Below, one piece after another: positions 17,064 through 25,761 of a stretch of DNA of 64,000 bases. Origin of the DNA: Taklimakanibacter deserti. Its GTDB lineage: Bacteria > Pseudomonadota > Alphaproteobacteria > Rhizobiales > Aestuariivirgaceae. Numbering within the stretch: position 1 is the stretch's first letter; each line of letters begins with the position of its first letter. Below the pieces are notes generated by a model, which did not search any database, had not been told where the DNA came from, and saw only the letters and a list, made by a program, of their open reading frames with translations. Position numbers and translations under genes: made by a program. The stretch spans positions 310,001 to 374,000 of the forward strand of contig QORU01000008.1 in NCBI GenBank assembly GCA_003574785.1. The letters are read 5' to 3'.

Positions 17064-18080
17064 TCAATAAGCGCGCGCCACGCAGAAATCGACCGCCTCG
17101 GCGAGCGCCGACTTATGCGCGCTGTCGGGGAAGATGGCGAGCGCGTCGCGGGCGATGGCGCCGTAATGGCGGGCGCGCTCCACCGTGTCGGCGATGGCAT
17201 TGTGGCGCTCGATCAGCTTCTGCGCATAAAGGAGGTCGTCCGCCGTCTGGTTGCCTTCCTCGAGCGTGCGCTTCCAGAAATTGCGCTCTTCCTGGGAGCC
17301 CCGGCGATAGGAGAGGACCACCGGAAGGGTGATCTTGCCTTCGCGGAAGTCGTCGCCGACGCTTTTGCCCATCAGCGCCTGCTTGCCGGAATAGTCGAGC
17401 GCGTCATCGACGAGCTGGAAGGCGATGCCGAGATTGCGGCCATAGGATTCGAGTGCCGCCTGTTCGTCCTTGGGCCTTCTGGCGACCACGGCGCCGACTT
17501 CGGCCGCGGCCGAGAACAGGGCCGCCGTCTTGGCGACGATCACCTGCATATAGGCGTCCTCGGTGGTCGATGTGTCATGCGCGGCGGAAAGCTGCAGCAC
17601 CTCGCCCTCGGCGATCACCGCGGCGGCATTGGCGAGGATGCGCAAGGCCTCGAGCGAGCCGGTCTCGACCATCATCTTGAAGGCCTGGCCCAAGAGGTAG
17701 TCGCCGACCAGCACGCTCGCCTGGTTGCCCCAGATGAGCCGCGCCGTCTTCTTGCCACGCCTGAGATCGCTCTCATCGACGACGTCGTCATGGAGGAGCG
17801 TCGCCGTGTGCATGAATTCGACGGAAGTGGCGAGCTTGATATGGGCGTCGCCCTTGGCAGCGCACATGCGGGCCGAGGCCACGGTCAGCATCGGCCTGAT
17901 CCGCTTGCCGCCGGAATTGATCAGATGGCCGGCGAGTTCCGGGATCAGTTCGACATGCGACGCGGCGCGCGCCAGAATGGCCTCGTTGACCTTGACCATA
18001 TCGCCTGAGGTCAGAGCGATCAGAGGATCGAGGCTCGGCTGCTTTTCACCGCTGCCTTCGAAGGGAATGACGACACCCAA
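17064..18080 (-). CDS. ispB: Trans-polyprenyl diphosphate synthase (octa/decaprenyl type)
   Basis: Makes the long isoprenoid tail of ubiquinone by condensing farnesyl diphosphate with isopentenyl diphosphates. The first aspartate-rich motif is LLHDDVVDESDLRRG and the second is LVDDALDYSG; GGKRIRP near the start and the KTAALF motif bind diphosphate. Length (338 residues) fits the long-chain class, and the small residues before the first motif agree with a long product. The start is placed at TTG 18080 (MGVVIPFEG...), because similar proteins in alphaproteobacteria begin this way; ATG 17999 is the alternative. It is divergent from the DUF2007 gene 96 bases away. Confidence 0.92.
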   Translation of the reverse strand: MGVVIPFEGSGEKQPSLDPLIALTSGDMVKVNEAILARAASHVELIPELAGHLINSGGKRIRPMLTVASARMCAAKGDAHIKLATSVEFMHTATLLHDDVVDESDLRRGKKTARLIWGNQASVLVGDYLLGQAFKMMVETGSLEALRILANAAAVIAEGEVLQLSAAHDTSTTEDAYMQVIVAKTAALFSAAAEVGAVVARRPKDEQAALESYGRNLGIAFQLVDDALDYSGKQALMGKSVGDDFREGKITLPVVLSYRRGSQEERNFWKRTLEEGNQTADDLLYAQKLIERHNAIADTVERARHYGAIARDALAIFPDSAHKSALAEAVDFCVARAY

Positions 18081-18175
18081 GGTTGAACCTGCCTGCTTAT
18101 GATACTGTCCCGGACAATAAGGGGGCTTGCCGCCCCCGGGCAAGCGCGACCGGTTGACGCTAAGGATAATAGATT

Positions 18176-18388
18176 ATGAAGGAAGTGCTGCGGACCAACG
18201 ACCTCGTGCTGCTCTCCTATGCGACCCATGTCCTGGCCGAGGCCGGCATCGAGGCCGTGGTTTTCGATGCCCATATGAGCGCGGTCGAGGGCTCGATCGG
18301 GGCCTTTCCCCGCCGCCTGATGGTCCAGGACGAGGATATTGCCCAGGCTTTGCGCGAATTGGGTAACGTTGCGATAACTGGGCAATAG
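18176..18388 (+). CDS. DUF2007 domain protein
   Basis: A 70-residue protein with the DUF2007 pattern: TNDLVLLSYATHVLAEAGIEAVVFDAHMS then RRLMVQDEDIAQALREL. The fold is a small alpha/beta domain related to PII-like signalling proteins; no role is established. AAGGA lies upstream of the ATG. It is followed 16 bases later by the TrmN6-like methyltransferase, and this pair next to ispB is, from general knowledge, a conserved arrangement in Rhizobiales. Confidence 0.85.
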   Translation: MKEVLRTNDLVLLSYATHVLAEAGIEAVVFDAHMSAVEGSIGAFPRRLMVQDEDIAQALRELGNVAITGQ

Positions 18389-18404
18389 TAGGCTGCCGCC
18401 CGCC

Positions 18405-19208
18405 ATGCCAAACGCTTCGCCCGCCGATCCCAGCATGCCTACCGGGGCCATTCCGCCGAGCCTGACCGAGGACGGCTTCCTCAATGGCCGCCTGCGCATA
18501 TTGCAGCCGGAAAAGGGCTACCGGGCCGGGATCGACGCGGTTTTCCTCGCCGCCAGCATCCCCTGCAACACGGGCGATCATGTCTTCGAGGCCGGCATCG
18601 GCACGGGGGTCGCTGCCCTTTGCCTGGCCTATCGAGTGCCAGGCCTCCAGGTTACGGGCGTCGAGATCGCTGCCCGCTACGCCCTGCTGGCCGAGGAGAA
18701 CGCCCGTCGGAACGACTGTGGTTCGGGCGTCCGAGTCATCCATGCCGATATCAAGGAGGCCTTGCGCCGGGGCTCGGCCCTCTTGCCGGCGGCCGGCTCC
18801 ATGGCGCATGCTTTCGCCAACCCGCCCTATTTCGAGGAGGGCAAGGCGACGCCGTCGCCCGTGGCCTTGAAAGCCGGCGCCCATAATTTCGGGCCCGAGG
18901 ACCTCGATCTCTGGGTCAAGGCCATGCACGGGCTGATCGAGACCCGCGGCACCGCCACCATCATCTACCGGGCCGAGGCGCTCGCCCGGGTGCTCGCCAC
19001 CTTCGAAGGCCGCTTCGGCGATATCACTGTCGCGCCGCTCTTTCCGCGCGCAGGGCTCGCCGCGACCCGCATCATCGTCCAGGGCGTCAAAGGCTCACGC
19101 GCTCCTCTGCAGATCCTTCCCGGCCTCATCCTCCATGGCGATGACGGGAAGTTTACAGAGGCCGCCGAAGCCGTATTGCGCGAAGGTGCCGCCTGGCCGA
19201 TGCGCTAG
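18405..19208 (+). CDS. tRNA1(Val) adenine-N6-methyltransferase-like (TrmN6)
   Basis: SAM-dependent N6-adenine methyltransferase of the TrmN6/YfiC group, 267 residues. Motif I is VFEAGIGTGVAALCLA, motif II is VTGVEIAARYA, and the catalytic motif IV is ANPPYFEEG, the NPPY signature of amino-group methylation. The start of the protein, SLTEDGFLNGRLRILQPEKGYRAGIDAVFLAA, is typical of the family (modification of A37 in tRNA). A later in-frame ATG at 18435 is an alternative start. Confidence 0.85.
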   Translation: MPNASPADPSMPTGAIPPSLTEDGFLNGRLRILQPEKGYRAGIDAVFLAASIPCNTGDHVFEAGIGTGVAALCLAYRVPGLQVTGVEIAARYALLAEENARRNDCGSGVRVIHADIKEALRRGSALLPAAGSMAHAFANPPYFEEGKATPSPVALKAGAHNFGPEDLDLWVKAMHGLIETRGTATIIYRAEALARVLATFEGRFGDITVAPLFPRAGLAATRIIVQGVKGSRAPLQILPGLILHGDDGKFTEAAEAVLREGAAWPMR

Positions 19209-19358
19209 CCGCGCGTCACACATTTGAGTGCTGCCGAGGCGAAACTGGTTAACGCGCGCTTCCCACAATCGACGCCGCCCGGCAAAAATGTTAGGAGGCA
19301 CGGGGGTGCGAGCGTTGGACCACGCCACGTTGTCCGATAAGAACACGAAGGGGTGTCA

Positions 19359-20813
19359 ATGGCACAGGCCTGGCAGCAGTATCTTGTCCTGGAGCCTGTG
19401 CCGTCGGCGGAACATGAGCCGACATCGCGCGCGGCCAAGCATCCGGGCCTGACCTGGCATGATCATCTCGTCATGCTGCTCCATGTCGCCGCCGAGATCG
19501 AGCACGGGCTCATGGTCCAGTATCTCTATGCCGCCTATTCGCTGGGCGGTCCTGATGCCTCGGCGACGCCTGAGCGCCAGGATCTCATCAAGCACTGGCA
19601 GGCGAGCCTGATCAAAGTCGCCAAGGAGGAGATGGGCCATCTCCTCACCGTGCAGAACATCCTCTGTCTCATCGGCGCGCCGGTCCATTTCGGGCGCGAA
19701 AACTATCCCTGGACCGTTCCCTATTATCCCTATCCCTTCCGGCTCGAGAAGCTCACGCGATCATCGCTCGCCTGCTACGTCCATGCCGAGATGCCGCCGC
19801 ATATCACCGCCATGCTGAAGAAATATCCGGAGCTTTCCCGGCGCTTCAAGGAGTTCACCGAGAAGGACAAGGCCTGGATCGACCGGCTCGTCAAGGAGCG
19901 GGCCAGGGGCCAGATCCATACCGTTGCCGCCATCTATGACGAGATCGTCGGCATCATCGGCAACGAGGAGCTGATCCCCGATTCCGCCTTCGATGAGGAA
20001 AGCTATGTCTGCCAGGCTTCCTGGGACGATTGGGGACGAGGCTATGGGCCCGAATTGCGCCGCCTCGATGCGAGCGGATCGGCGGTGGGAGACCCCGAGC
20101 GCCAGCGCGAGGCCAACCTCCTCATCATGCGCGCCGCCACGCGCACCGAGGCGCTCACGGCGCTGAAGGCGATCGGCAGCCAGGGCGAGGCCATACACCT
20201 CGAGCCCAAACGCACCGACGAGCTCTCGCATTTCGAGCGCTTCCTCAAGATCTTCCAGCAATATCCGGACGACTGGGTGCCGGCGCGCGACATTCCGGAC
20301 AATCCGACGACCCGGCAATTCAACAAGAATGACGCGGTCTATATCGACAACGATCATGCCCGCGATTGGGGCACGCTGTTCAATTACCGCTACCGGCTGC
20401 TCCTCACCTGTCTCGCTCATTCCTTCCGGCTGCAGCGGCTCTCGCAAGCGGGCGAGCCCAATCTGCGCGGCATGGTCATGCATCGGGCTTTCGGCGAGAT
20501 GTACAACATCAAGACGATCGCCGGGATCATCGTCGGCCTCGACCTGCACAAGGAAGGAGCGCCGCAGGGAAGCCCGCGCTTCGCCGGGCCGCCTTTCGAG
20601 ATGCCCTTCATGCTGACGCTGCCGGACGCCGAGCCCGATGCCTGGCGGCTGCATCAGGAGTTCCTCCAGGGCTCGATCGATGTGGCGGAGCTGCTGTTGG
20701 AGCAGGCGAAGGGCGCCCAACGCGATTATCTTCTGGCGCTCAAGGATCTCGACCGCCGGGCCATCGCCTCCATCGACGCCTTGCTCGACGGCCAGGGGAG
20801 CAGACGCAAGTGA
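19359..20813 (+). CDS. Ferritin-like protein (VioB/iminophenylpyruvate dimer synthase-type domain)
   Basis: First gene of the quinone-enzyme-like operon, 484 residues. Residues 30-170 form a ferritin-like four-helix bundle: HVAAEIEHGLMVQYLYAAYS and KVAKEEMGHLLTVQNIL provide E and ExxH ligands for a two-metal site, followed by PVHFGRENYPW. The combination resembles the ferritin-like domain of VioB and related oxidative enzymes, so an oxygen- or peroxide-using role is possible. The C-terminal half has another helical bundle (FNYRYRLLLTCLAHSFRL, HRAFGEMYNIKTI). ATG 19359 is preceded by AAGGGG. Its stop overlaps the LodA-like gene (GTGA). The reaction is unknown; a maturation or substrate-generating role for the next gene is inference. 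Confidence 0.75.
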   Translation: MAQAWQQYLVLEPVPSAEHEPTSRAAKHPGLTWHDHLVMLLHVAAEIEHGLMVQYLYAAYSLGGPDASATPERQDLIKHWQASLIKVAKEEMGHLLTVQNILCLIGAPVHFGRENYPWTVPYYPYPFRLEKLTRSSLACYVHAEMPPHITAMLKKYPELSRRFKEFTEKDKAWIDRLVKERARGQIHTVAAIYDEIVGIIGNEELIPDSAFDEESYVCQASWDDWGRGYGPELRRLDASGSAVGDPERQREANLLIMRAATRTEALTALKAIGSQGEAIHLEPKRTDELSHFERFLKIFQQYPDDWVPARDIPDNPTTRQFNKNDAVYIDNDHARDWGTLFNYRYRLLLTCLAHSFRLQRLSQAGEPNLRGMVMHRAFGEMYNIKTIAGIIVGLDLHKEGAPQGSPRFAGPPFEMPFMLTLPDAEPDAWRLHQEFLQGSIDVAELLLEQAKGAQRDYLLALKDLDRRAIASIDALLDGQGSRRK

Positions 20814-23035
20814 CCCGTGAGACGACCAAGATAAAAGAGCTTCGCATCCTGCCGCCTTTCGCCATCGGCAGGCTCGGTTCGGCGCCCGATCCGCTCGACA
20901 ATTACACCATCGCGACCGATGCCGAGGGGCCGCTGGGCTATCGCAGCATCAGGCCGGTTGAAACATTGATCGTCGATGCGGCGACGGGCGAGATCACGGG
21001 CAGCCATGTGCCGGAAGAGATCGCGTTCAAACAGGACGGCCGGATACGTCCGGTGGCGCCGTTCCTCGAAGTCTTCGCGCTGACGGAGAATGACGAGCTT
21101 GTGCCGCTGACTGGCGACATGTTGGCGGGCGGCGAGCTCGCCTGGCGCGTCACGCTGGCCAACCGCAAGGTGGTCCGGCGCACGAGGGACGAAGCTGATC
21201 TCGTTTCCGCCGATACCGGCTGGTTTTCCGATCACGCGCCGCGACCGCTCGAAGGCCACTGCCGGAACTTCATATCGCAGGAAGCCCATGTCGATTTCGG
21301 CAGCGCGCGCTTCATCAAGCCCAGCGATGGATTTCCGCAGATCCGCCTGCGCTTCACGCCGGCGAAAGGCTTGATCTACGGGCCGCAAGCGCCCGACGCG
21401 AAGGATCCGGTCATCCCGCCCGAGCGCGCGATCTATGATCGCGGCAAGGGCAAATGGTATCACTTCGAAACGCATGGCGAGGATGAGACCATTCCGCCCT
21501 CGCTCTTCGCCATCGAGCCGCCGGCGCCGTCGTGGCTCAACGACAATGTCGCCGTCAGCCGCGGCTATCTCGATGATGCCTGTGACGGCTTCGTCGAGGT
21601 AAGGCTCACCTCTGCCGACGGCCAGGCGCTCACCGCGACGGCGCGGATCTGCGCGTCGCCGCCCGCGGTGGTGCCGGATTCGCTCTTCGTGCGCAGCCTC
21701 GCCGATGATCTGGAGCAGGTCATCCACGGTCCGGCCGTCGGCGATGACGAGCCGCCCGAAGTCACCCGGGCGCGCGCCGAGGATATCGTGCGCCGCGCTT
21801 TCGAGACCGTGCGCTTCCTCAATGTCGCGGTGATGAACGGCAACGACTATAAGGGCCGCTCGGCGCTCTCGCTCGATTCGATGCCCGAGGAGGAGGCCGC
21901 CGACACCGAGCGCGCCATCCGCCCGGTGATCGCGCCCGGCGGCGCCGATACGCTGGCGATCCTCGCTTTGCACCAGCAGGTCTACGCCGCCTTGCGCGGT
22001 GGCGCCGCACCCTGGTTCCTGCGCCTGCTGCGGAACCCTGATGAGGTTTCCGACTTCACCGACCGCGGCCGTCGCAAGATGCCGGCTCTGATGTGCGGCG
22101 CCGACAACAGCTATCTCGCTCTCACTCATCGCCAGATCGACACCATCCGCAAAGTGGCGGAAGGCGCTCTCGGCCGTCCTGCCGCTGCGCCCAAGGCGCC
22201 CGCGCTCACGCCGCGCAATCTCACCGCCCAGCTTCACTACGAGGCGGCGGGCAATCCGGTGAGTTCGCGGCCGGTGACGTCGGTCGCCAATTGCTGCCCG
22301 GGACTCGAAGTGGATTTCCGCGCCATCTGGCGGCGCATGCTCGAGGGCCTGGAGCTGCGCGAATATGACAATCTGATCGTCGCTGCCGATCCGGCCTTCG
22401 CGCGGCTGAAAGGCCATCGCCTGCTGCGCATCAACCTTCCGGGCCGCCAGAAACCGATCGAGCCCATGAATTATATCAAGGGGCCGGCGGCATCCGATCC
22501 CGAAGGCTATGTCATTCTGACCACGGACGAGAATCCTTATGGCCTGGCGCCGCTCGAATGGTCGAATGCGCTGGCGCGTCTGTTGAACGGCTTCCAGGGC
22601 CAGACCGTCCAATGCGACATCTCGCTTGCCGAGGAAGACGCGCAAGTGCCGTGCATCGAGGATCCGAAGAATTATGAGACGCTGAGCTTCAAGGTCCGGC
22701 ATTTCTTCGCGCCCGATACGGCGGTCATCTCCGAGGCCCTGGCGCAAGCGGGCGAGCTCACCCAGGGCCTGTGCTCGCCCTGGCAGAATGATTACCGGGA
22801 ATGCTCGTGCTATTACTGGGCTTCCGCCCGGCCCGATTATGTGAATGTCGAGCCCGGCCCCAAGGGTCTCAGCATCGGCGACAACTGGCTGCAGAAGAAG
22901 CGCACCGGGCAATATGTGCCCGACGACTACACCGATTCCCGTCTCGTCTTCTATGACGACCTGTTCACCGAGTGGGAGAAATGGCTGCGCTTCCAGGTCA
23001 AGGGCCGCGATGCGCAGGGCGAGGAGCGATCGTGA
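20810..23035 (+). CDS. LodA-like protein, candidate tryptophylquinone oxidase
   Basis: A 741-residue protein resembling the LodA/GoxA family of amino-acid oxidases that carry cysteine tryptophylquinone (CTQ) made from their own Cys and Trp. The opening ELRILPPFAIGRLGSAPDPLDNY and PVAPFLEVFALTENDELVPLT fit the family start (LodA is about 726 residues). Cysteines 495 and 496 in VANCCPGLEVDF sit where CTQ proteins have a cysteine before PGIE/PGLE; candidate tryptophans are W661 (SPWQNDY) and W670 (YYWASARPDYV), and the region LCSPWQNDYRECSCYY is rich in cysteine. Start GTG 20810 overlaps the ferritin-like stop and the gene's end overlaps the radical SAM start. LodA needs a flavoprotein (LodB) for CTQ; a LodB-like gene lies two genes on. 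Which residues form a cofactor, and the substrate, are not known. Confidence 0.7.
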   Translation: MTRETTKIKELRILPPFAIGRLGSAPDPLDNYTIATDAEGPLGYRSIRPVETLIVDAATGEITGSHVPEEIAFKQDGRIRPVAPFLEVFALTENDELVPLTGDMLAGGELAWRVTLANRKVVRRTRDEADLVSADTGWFSDHAPRPLEGHCRNFISQEAHVDFGSARFIKPSDGFPQIRLRFTPAKGLIYGPQAPDAKDPVIPPERAIYDRGKGKWYHFETHGEDETIPPSLFAIEPPAPSWLNDNVAVSRGYLDDACDGFVEVRLTSADGQALTATARICASPPAVVPDSLFVRSLADDLEQVIHGPAVGDDEPPEVTRARAEDIVRRAFETVRFLNVAVMNGNDYKGRSALSLDSMPEEEAADTERAIRPVIAPGGADTLAILALHQQVYAALRGGAAPWFLRLLRNPDEVSDFTDRGRRKMPALMCGADNSYLALTHRQIDTIRKVAEGALGRPAAAPKAPALTPRNLTAQLHYEAAGNPVSSRPVTSVANCCPGLEVDFRAIWRRMLEGLELREYDNLIVAADPAFARLKGHRLLRINLPGRQKPIEPMNYIKGPAASDPEGYVILTTDENPYGLAPLEWSNALARLLNGFQGQTVQCDISLAEEDAQVPCIEDPKNYETLSFKVRHFFAPDTAVISEALAQAGELTQGLCSPWQNDYRECSCYYWASARPDYVNVEPGPKGLSIGDNWLQKKRTGQYVPDDYTDSRLVFYDDLFTEWEKWLRFQVKGRDAQGEERS

Positions 23036-24369
23036 GCGGTCTCGCCCGTCACTATATGAAGGCCTCCGGCCCGCGCTTGCCGGCGGCGCATCTTCTGGCC
23101 ACCGAAGCGGGCCGGCATCTTTTCGTCGCCGACGGCAGCCGGCTGTTCGATATCGATGCCGATCTCTTCGCCGCGTTCGACACGGCCTTGACGGGATTGG
23201 ATGCCGGCAAGGTCGCAAGCCTGCTGGCGCGAGCGGGCCTCGACGGTGCGCCCTTGATCGACGATGCGCCGCTCGAGCCGCCGCCGATCCATGCGCTCTC
23301 GCTCGCCGTGGCGCAGAAATGCAATCTCGGCTGCACCTATTGCTATGCCGAACAGGGTGGCTTTGGCGGCGCGCCGAAGAATATGCCCGAGGCGACGGCA
23401 CTTCAGGCGGTCGAGCAGCTCATCGGCAATGCGGGTCCGGGCGCCAGGCTCAATCTCTCCTTTCTGGGCGGCGAGCCCCTGGTCAACCGGCCGGTGCTGC
23501 AGAAGGCGACCCGTCATGCCGCCGATCTCGCGCGCCAAAGGGGCACGCCGATCACCTTTTCGATCACCACCAACGGCACGCTCGTCACCGACGCCGATGT
23601 GGACTTTTTCGAGGAGCATGGCTTCGCGGTGACCGTCAGCCTCGACGGCATCGGAGCAGCGCATGACGACCAGCGCCCCTTCCGCAATGGCCAGGGGAGC
23701 TTCGAGCGGATCATGCGCCGGATCGCGCCGCTGCTCGCTCACCAGCGCCGCATGCAGGTCTCGGCGCGCGTCACCGTCACGCCGCGCAATCTCGATCTGC
23801 GCGCCACGCTCGATGGCTTCATCGAAGCCGGCTTCCACAGCGTCGGTTTCTCGCCCATGCTCGCTTCGCCCTCGCGGCAAGGCGAGATGGGGCGTGACGA
23901 TCTGGCGCTGATGCTCGAGCAGATGATCGCGTGCGGGCAGGAATTCGAGCGCCGCACGCGGGCCGGCGAGCGCTATCCCTTCGCCAACATGCTGAATGCG
24001 CTCCGCGAGATCGGGCGGGGCACGCATCGGCCTTACCCATGCGGCGCCGGCGCCGGCTATCTCGGCGTCTCCGCTTCCGGCGATCTTGCCGCCTGCCATC
24101 GTTTTGTCGATGACGCCGAAGGCGCCATGGGCTCGCTCGCCAACGGCATCGATGGCGCGCGCCAGAGGGCGTGGCTGGCCGAGAGGCATGTGCATCGCCA
24201 GGAGCCCTGCAATGGCTGCTGGGCGCGCTATCTCTGTGGCGGCGGCTGCCATCATGAAGTGACGAAGCGCGGCCGTCCGGCCTGCGACTACATCAGAGGC
24301 TGGCTGCATTATTGCCTGGAGGCCTATTTGCGCCTCGGCCAGGCTGCCCTGCAGCCGATGGCGGGGTGA
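23032..24369 (+). CDS. Radical SAM/SPASM protein (QhpD-like)
   Basis: Peptide- or protein-modifying radical SAM enzyme, 445 residues. The 4Fe-4S cluster motif is QKCNLGCTYCYAEQG (CxxxCxxC), followed by LNLSFLGGEPLVN and VTVSLDGIGAAHDD. The C-terminal SPASM region has PCGAGAGYLGVSASGD...ACHRF and then CNGCWARYLCGGGCHHE, a cysteine pattern close to QhpD, which puts thioether cross-links into the gamma subunit of quinohemoprotein amine dehydrogenase before its CTQ forms. The N-terminal 90 residues look like a leader- or substrate-recognition domain. Start GTG 23032 overlaps the LodA-like stop (GTGA) with GAGGAG upstream. The likeliest substrate is the LodA-like protein, by position; this is inference. 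Confidence 0.82.
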   Translation: MSGLARHYMKASGPRLPAAHLLATEAGRHLFVADGSRLFDIDADLFAAFDTALTGLDAGKVASLLARAGLDGAPLIDDAPLEPPPIHALSLAVAQKCNLGCTYCYAEQGGFGGAPKNMPEATALQAVEQLIGNAGPGARLNLSFLGGEPLVNRPVLQKATRHAADLARQRGTPITFSITTNGTLVTDADVDFFEEHGFAVTVSLDGIGAAHDDQRPFRNGQGSFERIMRRIAPLLAHQRRMQVSARVTVTPRNLDLRATLDGFIEAGFHSVGFSPMLASPSRQGEMGRDDLALMLEQMIACGQEFERRTRAGERYPFANMLNALREIGRGTHRPYPCGAGAGYLGVSASGDLAACHRFVDDAEGAMGSLANGIDGARQRAWLAERHVHRQEPCNGCWARYLCGGGCHHEVTKRGRPACDYIRGWLHYCLEAYLRLGQAALQPMAG

Positions 24370-24372
24370 GCC

Positions 24373-25761
24373 ATGGCCCTGGTCTGCGTCATGGGCGGCG
24401 GTCCGGCGGGCAGCATCTTCGCCATCCGCATGGCTGAGCTCGGCCATGAGGTGGAGCTCATCGAGAGCGCGCGCTTTCCCCGGCCGCATCTGGGCGAGTC
24501 GCTGAGCCCGGGTGTTGTGCCGCTGCTCGAGAGCCTCGGCGCCGAGGGCGCCCTTGCCGGCGCACGCCCGGTGCGCCAGGTCGAGGTCGCCTGGGATGGT
24601 CCGCCGCTGATCCGCGCGGATGTGCGCGCCGAGGGGCGGCTGGTCGATCGCGGCACTTTCGACCGCCGGCTCATCGATCATGCGCGAGGCCTTGGCGTGC
24701 GCATCCGCCAGCCGGCCCGGATCATCGAGCGGCGGCAGGATGAGCGGGGCTTTCGCCTGACCATCGAGACGGAAGCGGGAAGAGAGGAACGCGCGGCCGA
24801 TTTCCTCGCCGATGCGCGTGGCCGCGCTGCGGCGGGCGCCTGGCGCAGGGCGACGACCGGACCCCTGACCTTGGCGCTTCATGCCTATTGGAAGGGAACA
24901 GGACCTCCGACGCATCCGGTGATCCAGGCGGGTGATGAGGCCTGGTATTGGGCCGTGCCGCTTCCCGACGGCACCTCGAACCTGCAGGTCTTCGTCGATG
25001 CCAGGCAATTCGGCGCTGCGCCGAAAGCCGCGCTGGCGGCGCGCTATCTCGATCTTCTCGATCATTCAGGGTTCCGGCGCGGCTTGCGCCAGAGCGAGGT
25101 GATGGCGAGTGATGCGACGCCCTATGTCGCCCGCAGCGCCGCGACATCTTCGAGCATCGGGCTCGGTGAAGCGGCCTTGGCGCTCGATCCTTTGTCGTCG
25201 TCGGGCGTACAGAAAGCGATCCAGACATCGCTCGCCGGCGCCATCGTCGCCAATACGCTGATCAGAAGGCCGGCCTGGGCCGCGGCCGCCATGGATTTCT
25301 ACACGGCAAGCCTGGAGGAAGCCTCCACGCGCCATCGCAGCTGGGCCGCCGGCTATTATGCCGAGGCGGCGCGGACGCGACCGGCCTCGTTCTGGCAGGA
25401 TCGCGCGGCAGCCGCGCCTGACGAAATTCCCCGCGCAGCGGTGGTTTCCACCGATGCCGCAGGTGCGGCCGCGCAACCGGTCGAGCTCTCGCGCGATCTC
25501 GTCATCGAGGATCTGCCCTGCATCGAGGGTGAGTTCGTCACGCTCGCCAAGGCGTTGCGCCATCCGGGGCTTGCGGGTCCCGTCGCTTTTCTCGGTGGTC
25601 AGCCCTTGGCGCCGCTGGTGAACGATCTCTCGTCCGGCGCGACGCTGGTCGAGATCGCGCAAGGCTGGTCGCGGCGCATGCCGTTCAAATCCGCTTTGTC
25701 GATCGCCATCTGGCTGCGCAACAGCGGCATTCTGGTCGACCGCGGCGGGGTGCTGCCATGA
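24373..25761 (+). CDS. FAD-dependent oxidoreductase, LodB/QhpG/halogenase-like
   Basis: Flavoprotein of the tryptophan-halogenase-like group, 462 residues. The FAD site is VMGGGPAGSIFAIRMAELGHEVELIE, followed by FPRPHLGESLSPGVVPLLESLG, a motif shared by halogenases, LodB and QhpG. LodB and QhpG hydroxylate the tryptophan that becomes CTQ, which fits the gene's position behind a LodA-like and a radical SAM gene. The WxWxIP-type halogenase motif is not visible; AWYWAVPLPDG occupies a comparable place, arguing for monooxygenation rather than halogenation. The second half contains PLSSSGVQKAIQTSLAG, typical of this flavoprotein fold, and a C-terminal extension of about 130 residues. It begins three bases after the radical SAM stop and overlaps the cyclase start (ATGA). 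Confidence 0.78.
   Translation: MALVCVMGGGPAGSIFAIRMAELGHEVELIESARFPRPHLGESLSPGVVPLLESLGAEGALAGARPVRQVEVAWDGPPLIRADVRAEGRLVDRGTFDRRLIDHARGLGVRIRQPARIIERRQDERGFRLTIETEAGREERAADFLADARGRAAAGAWRRATTGPLTLALHAYWKGTGPPTHPVIQAGDEAWYWAVPLPDGTSNLQVFVDARQFGAAPKAALAARYLDLLDHSGFRRGLRQSEVMASDATPYVARSAATSSSIGLGEAALALDPLSSSGVQKAIQTSLAGAIVANTLIRRPAWAAAAMDFYTASLEEASTRHRSWAAGYYAEAARTRPASFWQDRAAAAPDEIPRAAVVSTDAAGAAAQPVELSRDLVIEDLPCIEGEFVTLAKALRHPGLAGPVAFLGGQPLAPLVNDLSSGATLVEIAQGWSRRMPFKSALSIAIWLRNSGILVDRGGVLP

Noticed and set aside
20366..20809. Upstream extension of the LodA-like gene
   Set aside because: It lies wholly in another frame of the ferritin-like gene and is Arg-rich; the GTGA overlap at 20810 gives a natural start.
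20726..23401. 891-residue open frame on the minus strand
   Set aside because: It is antisense to the LodA-like and radical SAM genes, has low-complexity Arg/Gly composition and no domain; long antisense frames are expected in GC-rich DNA.
24373..25761. Tryptophan halogenase
   Set aside because: The GESLSP flavin motif fits, but no WxWxIP motif or catalytic lysine region is visible, and the operon context favours a LodB/QhpG-type monooxygenase.
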